From positions 1 to 64,000 of the forward strand of contig CANQMA010000005.1 in NCBI GenBank assembly GCA_947624875.1: a stretch of 64,000 bases of DNA, given 5' to 3'. The position numbers were made by a program, and so were the translations under genes. This stretch comes from an uncultured Lachnospiraceae bacterium (GTDB lineage: Bacteria; Bacillota; Clostridia; Lachnospirales; Lachnospiraceae). This document shows, piece by piece, positions 1 through 7,007 of this stretch (within the stretch, counting starts at the first letter, position 1; every line of letters starts with the position of its first letter). The notes under the pieces were generated by a model that made no database searches, was not told the DNA's origin, and saw only the letters and a list, made by a program, of their open reading frames with translations.

Positions 1-78
1 AAATGTGACTGTTCAAGAGAAAAAAGCAAGTTAAAATTTGCCTCTTGACAAAGGTCACTTCATAACAGGAGGAAAAAT

Positions 79-978
79 TTGGAAACAATCATCAGGGATT
101 TAAAAAAGATTGTCGGAGAAAAATATATTAAGACAGAAGAATCCATGGCAAATCATTGCACGTTCCGGTGTGGCGGCAAAGCGGCGGTATATGTAGTACC
201 CGGAAGTATTGACGAACTTGTTCAGGTCGTCACATACTGCCGGCAGAAAAACCAGAAATTTATGGTCTGTGGCAATGGCAGTAACCTGCTTGTCCGGGAT
301 GAGGGCTTTGACGGAGTTATGATTGAGATTGGAGAGAGAATCAGCGCAATCGACGTCATAGGAGAAGAAATTGAAGTAGAAGCCGGTGCAAAACTGTCTG
401 TGACTGCTTCTGTTGCAATGGAAAACGATTTAGCGGGCATGGAATTTGCACATGGAATTCCGGGAAATATCGGAGGCGCCGTGGTTATGAACGCAGGAGC
501 TTATGGGGGAGAAATGTCTCAGATTATTCAGTCAGTGACTGTGTTGGACAAACACAATCAAATCAGGACGCTTCGCGCAGAAGAATTGCAACTCGGATAC
601 CGCACCAGTATTATAAAGAAAGAAAATCTGATTGTATTGAAAGCCCGGCTTTCGTTGGAAATCGGCAGCGCAGGTGAAATTGCACTGATGATGCAGATTC
701 TGATGCAGAAGCGGCGCGCGAAACAGCCGCTGGAATATCCGAGCGCCGGCAGTACGTTTAAGCGTCCGGAGGGATATTTTGCCGGAAAACTGATTGAAGA
801 CGCGGGTCTCAAAGGATTTCGGGTAGGCGGTGCACAGGTTTCTGAGAAGCACTGCGGCTTTGTCATCAATTATGACCATGCCACAGCCACGGATGTATTA
901 ACATTAATGGAAGAAGTCAGAAAAAAAGTGAGAGAACAGTTTCATGTGGAATTAGAACCGGAGGTTCAGATTATTTAG
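79..978 (+). CDS. murB: UDP-N-acetylenolpyruvoylglucosamine reductase
   Basis: Cytoplasmic FAD enzyme that reduces UDP-GlcNAc-enolpyruvate with NADPH to UDP-MurNAc, the second committed step of peptidoglycan precursor synthesis. At 299 aa it has normal length. Visible family motifs are GNGSNLLV (about residues 65-72, FAD-binding half), GIPGNIGGAVVMNAG (126-140), YRTS (174-177) and PSAGSTFKRP (221-230), whose Ser225 is the expected proton donor. The start is TTG at 79, placed by AGGAGG at 68-73; the frame has no better ATG. rapZ starts 13 bp after the stop, so murB heads an apparent murB-rapZ-whiA-crh-like operon. The partner enzyme MurA lies 37 kb away at 38051. Confidence 0.96.
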   Translation: METIIRDLKKIVGEKYIKTEESMANHCTFRCGGKAAVYVVPGSIDELVQVVTYCRQKNQKFMVCGNGSNLLVRDEGFDGVMIEIGERISAIDVIGEEIEVEAGAKLSVTASVAMENDLAGMEFAHGIPGNIGGAVVMNAGAYGGEMSQIIQSVTVLDKHNQIRTLRAEELQLGYRTSIIKKENLIVLKARLSLEIGSAGEIALMMQILMQKRRAKQPLEYPSAGSTFKRPEGYFAGKLIEDAGLKGFRVGGAQVSEKHCGFVINYDHATATDVLTLMEEVRKKVREQFHVELEPEVQII

Positions 979-991
979 GATAGGAGCAGTT

Positions 992-1852
992 ATGCGGTTT
1001 GTTTTTGTTACAGGAATTTCAGGAGCGGGGAAAATAACGGCGTTAAAGGATTTTGAGGACAATGGCTTTTATTGTGTAGACAATCTTCCGGTGGCGCTGA
1101 TTGAAAATTTTGTTCATTTATTATTTTCCCAGACGAACGACATTCAGAAAGTTGCCATCGGCGTGGATATCCGAAGCGGCGAGAATCTTGACAGAATGCC
1201 GGAAATACTGGAAAATATGGAAAAAAGAGAGCAGAATTACGAAATCTTATTTTTGGACTGCAATAATGAAACGCTGATTAAACGCTTTAAGGAAACGCGG
1301 CGGAGCCACCCGATGGGAGACGCCGACAGCGTAGAAAATGAAATTCATGAAGAGCGTATACAACTGGCTTTTTTGAGAGAGAAAGCAGACTATATTATCG
1401 ACACCAGCAATCTTTTAGTACGGGATTTGCGAAATCAGATAGAAAATATTTTTATCAATAATCAGGACTATAAAAATTTATTTATCACGATTATGTCCTT
1501 TGGCTTTAAGTATGGCGTTCCGGCAGACTGCGATCTGGTGTTTGACGTCAGATTTCTGCCAAATCCGTATTATGTTCCGGAATTAAAAAAGAAAACCGGA
1601 CTGGAGGCGGAAGTACAGGATTATGTGCTGTCTTCCAAAATATCACATGAATTTTTAAATAAATTATATGATATGATTGAGTTTTTGATTCCAAATTATA
1701 TTAAAGAAGGAAAAAATCAATTGGTGATTGGAATTGGATGTACCGGGGGACATCATCGCTCTGTAACGGTTGCGGGACGGTTATTTCAGAAGTTGAATGA
1801 ATCCGATGCAAATTATGGCATCCGGATTACCCATCGGGACATCACCAGATAG
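992..1852 (+). CDS. rapZ: RapZ/YvcJ-family nucleotide-binding protein with altered Walker A
   Basis: 286-aa member of the RapZ (YvcJ) family: P-loop N-terminal half and a conserved C-terminal half with GIGCTGGHHRSV near residues 247-258. In E. coli RapZ is an RNase E adaptor that controls GlmS; in Bacillus YvcJ is a GTPase linked to competence. The protein continues with the family hallmark CVDNLP after the P-loop. The P-loop reads GISGAGKIT (residues 8-16), so the Ser/Thr that normally follows the Lys and coordinates Mg2+ is Ile15 (codon ATA at 1034-1036). Context is the Firmicute yvcJ-yvcK-yvcL-crh cluster, but yvcK is absent here: whiA follows after 7 bp. Confidence 0.93.
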   Translation: MRFVFVTGISGAGKITALKDFEDNGFYCVDNLPVALIENFVHLLFSQTNDIQKVAIGVDIRSGENLDRMPEILENMEKREQNYEILFLDCNNETLIKRFKETRRSHPMGDADSVENEIHEERIQLAFLREKADYIIDTSNLLVRDLRNQIENIFINNQDYKNLFITIMSFGFKYGVPADCDLVFDVRFLPNPYYVPELKKKTGLEAEVQDYVLSSKISHEFLNKLYDMIEFLIPNYIKEGKNQLVIGIGCTGGHHRSVTVAGRLFQKLNESDANYGIRITHRDITR

Positions 1853-1859
1853 GTGGAAT

Positions 1860-2801
1860 ATGAGTTTTTCAAGTGATGTAAAAAATGAATTAGCAAAGCG
1901 TATCGGAAACGCAAATCATTGTAGAATAGCTGAGACGGCAGCTATTCTCTCTTTGTGTGGAAAAGTATTGATTGATGAAAAAGAACAATACAGCATTCAG
2001 ATATATACGGAAACAGAAGCGACGGCGGAAAAAATGAAAACACTGCTTTGGAAAACTTTTCATATAGAAGCAATACTTACCGAAAAAGAAAATACATATT
2101 CTAAAAATCAGCGCACATATAATATAGCTATAAGAAACCATGCGGAGGCGTTGAAAGTTCTTCAGGCAACAAAGCTGATCGATGGAGATGGTGAAATTGA
2201 AGAAAATTTTTCTGTGACAAATAACGTTATCATCAAGAAAGATTGCTGTAAGAGAGCCTTTATCCGTGGAGCGTTTATGGCAGCAGGGTCCATGAATAAT
2301 CCAAACAGGTCGTACCATTTTGAAATGAAATGTAACAGCAAAAAAAAGGCGCAGCAGATTATAAAATTGCTCGAATATTTCGCAATTGAAGCAAAAGTAG
2401 TTGCAAGAAAAGGTAAATATGTGGTATATATCAAGGAGGGCGAAGGCATTGTTGACGTGTTAAATGTAATGGAAGCGCCGGTTTCTTTAATGGAAATGGA
2501 AAACATCCGTATCTTAAAGGGGATGAGTAACTATTACAACAGACAGGTCAATTGTGAGACAGCAAACATTAAAAAGACGGTAACCACGGCATGCAGGCAG
2601 ATCGATGATATTGAACTGATCATAAAGAAAAAAGGCATTGGTTATTTGTCGGACAAACTGCAAAAGATTGCTTTGCTCCGCATTGAAAATCCGGATGCCC
2701 CGTTACAGGAACTTGGAGAAATGATGGACCCGCCGCTTGGAAAATCGGGCGTCAATCACAGGCTCCGGAAAATCAGTCAGATTGCTGAAGAATTAAAATA
2801 G
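1860..2801 (+). CDS. whiA: DNA-binding protein WhiA
   Basis: 313-aa WhiA: an N-terminal LAGLIDADG-type homing-endonuclease fold without nuclease activity, followed by a C-terminal helix-turn-helix with the family signature KSGVNHRLRK near residues 290-300. In actinobacteria WhiA is a sporulation regulator; in Bacillus it affects chromosome segregation and division. The open frame extends upstream into rapZ, but ATG 1860 is chosen because AGGTGG lies at 1851-1856 and the product begins with the family-typical MSFSSDVKNEL. It is co-transcribed with rapZ on spacing (7 bp) and followed by the HPr-like gene. Confidence 0.95.
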   Translation: MSFSSDVKNELAKRIGNANHCRIAETAAILSLCGKVLIDEKEQYSIQIYTETEATAEKMKTLLWKTFHIEAILTEKENTYSKNQRTYNIAIRNHAEALKVLQATKLIDGDGEIEENFSVTNNVIIKKDCCKRAFIRGAFMAAGSMNNPNRSYHFEMKCNSKKKAQQIIKLLEYFAIEAKVVARKGKYVVYIKEGEGIVDVLNVMEAPVSLMEMENIRILKGMSNYYNRQVNCETANIKKTVTTACRQIDDIELIIKKKGIGYLSDKLQKIALLRIENPDAPLQELGEMMDPPLGKSGVNHRLRKISQIAEELK

Positions 2802-2838
2802 CCGAAAGTTTAATTATAAACAATGGAGGAAAAATTTC

Positions 2839-3093
2839 ATGACAACCAGAAATATCACGATTGAGGTTCAAAACGGAATCGACGTAAGCCCTGTTGCAAA
2901 ATGCGTGCAGGTAGCAAGTCAATTCGAGAGTAAAATTTATATGGAGCATGATACCAAACGGGTCAATGCGAAAAGTATTATGGGAATGATGGCGTTGGGG
3001 ATTGTTCCGGGACAGACGGTGATTGTATCAGCCGATGGAAAGGATGAAGAACAGGCAATCGAGGGTCTGGCTAAATTTCTGCAGAATGAATAA
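2839..3093 (+). CDS. crh: Crh-like HPr paralogue (Asp15 in place of His15)
   Basis: 84-aa HPr-fold protein. True HPr carries His15 in a GLHARPA motif, the site phosphorylated by enzyme I. Here the motif reads GIDVSPVA, so residue 15 is Asp. The regulatory serine is intact: NAKSIMGMMALG places Ser46 exactly at the HPr kinase site. Loss of His15 with retention of Ser46 is the definition of Crh, the Bacillus co-repressor that partners CcpA but does no sugar transport (there residue 15 is Gln). The position directly after whiA is also the Bacillus crh position. GGAGG at 2824-2828 fixes the start. Function as a CcpA cofactor is inferred; it could instead be a regulator of another partner enzyme. 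Confidence 0.85.
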   Translation: MTTRNITIEVQNGIDVSPVAKCVQVASQFESKIYMEHDTKRVNAKSIMGMMALGIVPGQTVIVSADGKDEEQAIEGLAKFLQNE

Positions 3094-3125
3094 AATAAAT
3101 CAGCACTGATTTCGATACAGAATTC

Positions 3126-3165
3126 AAAGAATGAATTACAGAGATGTAGTTCATTCTTTTTTTAT
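3126..3165 (+). terminator. Rho-independent terminator after crh-like gene
   Basis: Inverted repeat AAAGAATGAA ... TTCATTCTTT, extended inward by TACA/TGTA around a GAGA loop, followed by a T run at 3156-3163. It ends the murB operon. The remaining A/T-rich stretch to 3354 holds a second weak stem (CCCTTTT/AAAAGGG) but no gene that I can see. Confidence 0.85.
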
Positions 3166-3354
3166 TTGAAAAAGGGGTACAAATTTTAGTTTGGTACATT
3201 TTGTTTTTATAATTCAAAAAAATAAAAAAAGTTTTACAAAAAAAAGTACTTTTCTATAAAAAAAAGCCCTTTTTCCAAAAAACAAAATCCTGTAAAAGGG
3301 AACTATAAACAAGACGCAAGTCAAAAAAATTGAAAGGAAATTGAAAGGGTTAAA

Positions 3355-5838
3355 ATGATGAAGAAAAGAACATTGAAAAAAATCATGGCAGCATTTCTGG
3401 CTGTGGCAATGGTAATCACAACAGTCACGCTGCCATCCTCAAAAGAGGTTGTAAAAGGTGCAACAATTGGAACCGGAAGCGATTATACGGTGACGGCAAC
3501 AGAGGAGTCCTCAGATACGACGAGGCTGACGTTTAAGGCAAATAATTATGCCAGTTATGTAATTGTTCATTTCAAGGTCAATAATGGTGACCAGCAGAAT
3601 ATTAATATGGCAAGTGATAACGGATATGACTACAACTTTGTAGTAGGCGGATTGAAAAAGGGAGATCAGATTCAGTGTTCTTTCACTTATAATAAGGGCG
3701 GATTACAATATGATACGCCGGAGATGTCCTACAAGACAGGTTCTGATACGGCATCAAACGCATCTCTTCCGGCTCCGTTCGGTTTGGTGGTAACCAGCCC
3801 GGCAAACAATACGATTGGTGTTGTCTGGGGTCGTGGAGAAACAGACAGCTACAATGTGTATATCGATGGAAACAGAGTCGGCACGAGCGTGGCATGTGCC
3901 TACTACACATATAGTAATATTGCAGCAGGAAGACATACGGTAGAAGTTTCTTCCACAAATGGCGCTTCAGAATCTGCAAAAGTTGGGGAAACTGTTGATG
4001 TAGCAGGAGCGTCTGTTACACCGGCTACAACAGTACCCGCAACAACAAAGAAACCGGAAACCGGAGTGGTTTACATCTATCAGGATATTAATTATGGCGG
4101 AAGAGTGGCAGCGCTCAATGAAGGTTCTTACAACTTGGCCGCATTAGAGAAGAAGGGTTTCTACAATGACGATTTATCTTCTTTGAAAGTTGCATCAGGA
4201 TATGAAGCAGTGCTTTACAGAGATGATAATTTCCAGGGAGAAACCAGAACAGTCACATCTGATACAGCCTGGATCGGCCAAGACTTTAATGATGCGATGA
4301 GCTCTATCGTAGTCCGCAAAAAGACAGAAACGAAAACGGAAGCGCCGACAAAAGCGCCAGAGGCAGACAACAGTATTGAGGCGCCGTTCGGACTCGTCGT
4401 TTCAAGTCCTTCTGACAATACCATCGGCGTTGTCTGGGGCCGTGGAAATATTGACTGCTACAATGTATATATTGACAATCAGCTTGTTGCAAGCAGGGTA
4501 AGCTGTGCATATTATACATATACGGGAATTTCAGCAGGAACACATTCCGTATCTGTAACGACTGTCAGCGGTTCTAAAGAATCAGCAAAGACAACACTTT
4601 CTGTAACAGTTGCAGGCGGCGCGGCATCTGAGCCGGCAACAAAAGCGCCGGAACCAACAACAAAGCCGCAGGCATCCGACGGAACAGTATCCGGTGTGGA
4701 TAAACCATCGCTTCGGAATGATATTCCGGTTAATGATAAAATGTTCCTGCAGTTGAACAACAAGACAAACGGAAAATATTCAGATAATCAGATTTACTGG
4801 TGTGTACTTGGATATAATGCAAGCAATCAGCTCTGCTATTTAGATACAAACGGAAATTTAGTTCCTGCAAATACAGGAATGAATACCATTGAAAAGAATG
4901 GAAGAATGTGTGCAGACATCTGCCACCCGCTTTCAGAAAAGAACTGGGTATATCTGCCAAGTATTGTTTCAGGAAGAATGTACTTAAGTTATGGTTCTCC
5001 TGTCTACATCACATTTAACATGGCGGCAGACGGAAGAGTAGGATATGCAGGTCCTGACCTGAACAATACTTCCGACCCGAACCAGGATGTACTCTTTGAA
5101 TTTGCGGAGTTTACCGTGACAGGAAGAGAATACTGGGGCAATACAACCCGCGTTGATTTCTTCAGTTTCCCAATGGTTACAAGACTTTACGGAACAGGCG
5201 GTTTCGACAACAGACCGGGAGATTATCCGACATATGATAAAGTTGTCGGCGACGTTGGAACAAGAACAGATATCTTTAATAAATTTAAAACCAACGCACC
5301 TTCTGAATGGAAGACTCTGGTGGATGACAAGAGAATCATGGCGCCATGCAAGAAAACCTTTAACGAAGGTCAGGCTTATGCAAATTATTTTGAAAACTAT
5401 ATCAACGAATTCTGGAATAAGTATTCTACACAGGATTTGGTGTTCAGTTGTGAAGCAGGTACATTTACAGGTAGAGTATCCGGAGACGTTATGACATTCC
5501 ACAAAGCAGGAGATGGCGGAACCTACTATGTTTACAAGCCAACGACACAGGATGTATTAGAAGGAAAAGGAAACTTTAACAGAGGAAACTCTACGGAGCT
5601 TGTTATTGAAGCACAGCTTTGCGCAGCATTCAACAGAGGTGTTGCAACAGACCCTGCAAACTATAACAATCCGGGAGCTTATTATAAAAACAGCACTTAT
5701 AACTGGTATTCAAGATTCTGGCATGAAAATTCCGTAAATAGTCTTGCTTATGGATTCTGCTATGATGATGTCAATGACCAGAGTACATTACTTCACTATA
5801 CCAATGCAACAGCATTAGTGATTGATTTAAAATGGTAA
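3355..5838 (+). CDS. Secreted multidomain beta-1,3-glucanase (CBM56, Fn3-like x2, crystallin, GH64)
   Basis: 827-aa exported protein. A signal peptide covers about residues 1-36. Residues 43-125 resemble CBM56, a beta-1,3-glucan-binding module (VHFKVNNGDQQNINM, FTYNKGGLQYDTP). Two similar Fn3-like modules follow (about 139-215 and 341-422, each starting APFGLVV and containing IGVVWGRG), separated by a beta/gamma-crystallin-like module (235-320, YQDINYGGRVAAL). Pro/Thr-rich linkers join them. Residues 446-827 match GH64, the thaumatin-like family of laminaripentaose-releasing glucanases. The likely acid/base pair is Glu585 (EFTV) and Asp601 (RVDFFSF), 16 residues apart as I recall for the Streptomyces enzyme. 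No anchoring motif is visible, so it is probably released. ATG 3355 and ATG 3358 are both possible starts. Confidence 0.85.
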   Translation: MMKKRTLKKIMAAFLAVAMVITTVTLPSSKEVVKGATIGTGSDYTVTATEESSDTTRLTFKANNYASYVIVHFKVNNGDQQNINMASDNGYDYNFVVGGLKKGDQIQCSFTYNKGGLQYDTPEMSYKTGSDTASNASLPAPFGLVVTSPANNTIGVVWGRGETDSYNVYIDGNRVGTSVACAYYTYSNIAAGRHTVEVSSTNGASESAKVGETVDVAGASVTPATTVPATTKKPETGVVYIYQDINYGGRVAALNEGSYNLAALEKKGFYNDDLSSLKVASGYEAVLYRDDNFQGETRTVTSDTAWIGQDFNDAMSSIVVRKKTETKTEAPTKAPEADNSIEAPFGLVVSSPSDNTIGVVWGRGNIDCYNVYIDNQLVASRVSCAYYTYTGISAGTHSVSVTTVSGSKESAKTTLSVTVAGGAASEPATKAPEPTTKPQASDGTVSGVDKPSLRNDIPVNDKMFLQLNNKTNGKYSDNQIYWCVLGYNASNQLCYLDTNGNLVPANTGMNTIEKNGRMCADICHPLSEKNWVYLPSIVSGRMYLSYGSPVYITFNMAADGRVGYAGPDLNNTSDPNQDVLFEFAEFTVTGREYWGNTTRVDFFSFPMVTRLYGTGGFDNRPGDYPTYDKVVGDVGTRTDIFNKFKTNAPSEWKTLVDDKRIMAPCKKTFNEGQAYANYFENYINEFWNKYSTQDLVFSCEAGTFTGRVSGDVMTFHKAGDGGTYYVYKPTTQDVLEGKGNFNRGNSTELVIEAQLCAAFNRGVATDPANYNNPGAYYKNSTYNWYSRFWHENSVNSLAYGFCYDDVNDQSTLLHYTNATALVIDLKW

Positions 5839-5870
5839 TAAGTTATTCATTATATGTTTTTCTCACAACG

Positions 5871-5900
5871 GGAGTACGCTTCGGCGTACTCCTTTGTTTC
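5871..5900 (+). terminator. Terminator after GH64 gene
   Basis: GGAGTACGC-TTCG-GCGTACTCC: a perfect 9-bp stem with a stable UUCG loop, followed by a T-rich tail. Confidence 0.88.
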
Positions 5901-5968
5901 TTCATGGGAAATATAGCATATTTTTCCGCCTGTATGAGATAATAAAATGGATATTTTAATTTCATTTT

Positions 5969-6020
5969 AGTGCAAAATTTGCATTTTTAAATTGACAAAG
6001 TGCAAAATTTGCACTAAAGT
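5969..6020 (+). promoter_or_regulatory. Toxin-antitoxin promoter with two palindromic operators
   Basis: TGCAAAATTTGCA occurs at 5971-5983 and again at 6001-6013; the second copy extends to the perfect palindrome AGTGCAAAATTTGCACT (5999-6015). Centres are 30 bp apart, about three helical turns. A -35 TTGACA lies at 5992-5997 and a -10 TAAAGT at 6015-6020 with a 17-bp spacer, so the second operator fills the spacer. This is the layout expected for autorepression by the HTH domain of the first gene. Confidence 0.75.
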
Positions 6021-6039
6021 TAATTGAGAGGTGCAAAGA

Positions 6040-6513
6040 ATGGAAAGTTTGAAAGAATTAAGAATAGAAAAGAAAATGACGCAAAAGCAGGTTTCAGAAT
6101 TGGTGGGAATTTCTCTCCGGTCTTATAAGACCTATGAAAATGATACTAATAAATCGGGTACATTAAAATACAATTATATTGTGGAAAAATTGAAACAGAT
6201 AAATCCCATTGATGAAAACCATGGCGTTTTGGACGTGGAAGATATAAGACTGAAATGCGCACAGGTGTTTGAAAAATATGAGATTGAATTTTGCTATCTC
6301 TTTGGTTCTTATGCCAAGAATAGGGCAGTTCCGACCAGTGATGTGGATCTTCTGATTTCAGCAAATATTAAAGGTATAAAATTTTATGGGCTGGTTGAAG
6401 AACTAAGAAATGTTCTTCATAAGAAAGTAGATGTTTTAGATGTCAATCAACTGAGAGATAATCTGGAACTGACTCAGGAAATATTAAAAGAGGGGATTAA
6501 ACTATATGGATAA
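6040..6513 (+). CDS. HTH-MNT nucleotidyltransferase antitoxin (MntA-like)
   Basis: 157 aa. Residues 1-55 form an XRE-type helix-turn-helix (LKELRIEKKMTQKQVSELVG); residues 75-157 form a minimal nucleotidyltransferase with the motif GS-x10-DxD (Gly89-Ser90, Asp101/Asp103). In HepT/MntA (type VII) systems the MNT enzyme poly-AMPylates a tyrosine of the HEPN toxin to silence it. The fused HTH would also let the antitoxin repress its own promoter. ATG 6040 is preferred over GTG 6031 because GAGAGG (6026-6031) gives correct spacing. It overlaps the toxin gene by 8 bp, a typical translational coupling. Confidence 0.88.
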   Translation: MESLKELRIEKKMTQKQVSELVGISLRSYKTYENDTNKSGTLKYNYIVEKLKQINPIDENHGVLDVEDIRLKCAQVFEKYEIEFCYLFGSYAKNRAVPTSDVDLLISANIKGIKFYGLVEELRNVLHKKVDVLDVNQLRDNLELTQEILKEGIKLYG

Positions 6514-6829
6514 CGTGAAAAATGATAATTATTATATTCAGAAAATAAAGCAGGATTTGGAATTTATATCGAAACACATGGAAAACGTAGACATAGAAGA
6601 ACTTAATGCCGACGAGGTATTATTAGATTCCATGCTTTTTCGTATGATTCAAATTTCTGAAAACGCGAGAAAACTTACAGATGAATTTAAGCGGACAAGA
6701 GGAAATATTCCATGGAACGCATTATATGGACTGCGAAATCGAATTGTGCATGATTACGGTAATGTTGATTTGAACATTGTGTTTGAAACGTTAAAGAATG
6801 ATATTCCTGCTTTACTGGAATTGCTCTAA
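6506..6829 (+). CDS. hepT: HEPN-domain toxin (HepT, DUF86)
   Basis: 107-aa all-helical HEPN protein. The ribonuclease motif R-x4-H-x-Y is intact: Arg77, His82 and Tyr84 in RNRIVHDY. In characterised HepT toxins this motif cuts RNA (tRNA in some systems), and the tyrosine is the AMPylation target of MntA. It starts inside the antitoxin gene, so antitoxin and toxin are made from one transcript. Intact motifs on both sides suggest a live system. Confidence 0.88.
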   Translation: MDNVKNDNYYIQKIKQDLEFISKHMENVDIEELNADEVLLDSMLFRMIQISENARKLTDEFKRTRGNIPWNALYGLRNRIVHDYGNVDLNIVFETLKNDIPALLELL

Positions 6830-6832
6830 TAT

Positions 6833-6874
6833 AAAGCCGGATTGACGTTGTAAAAGACGGTAAAATCCGGTTTT
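6833..6874 (+). terminator. Terminator after hepT
   Basis: AAGCCGGATT ... AATCCGGTTTT inverted repeat with a 20-nt loop and a short T tail. Confidence 0.7.
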
Positions 6875-7007
6875 GGTGTCGTACACAGAATATGCTGAAA
6901 AAATTTTTTCTTACTGAAATATTTTTTTCAAAAGCAGCGTTTCAATAATATGAAACACAACAGGGATCTCAATCGTATCACCTGTGCAGAAGAAAGGAAA
7001 AAGAACA

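Noticed and set aside
4984-5502. 172-aa minus-strand frame opposite the GH64 domain
   Set aside because: Antisense of a strongly conserved catalytic domain, with no signal of its own.
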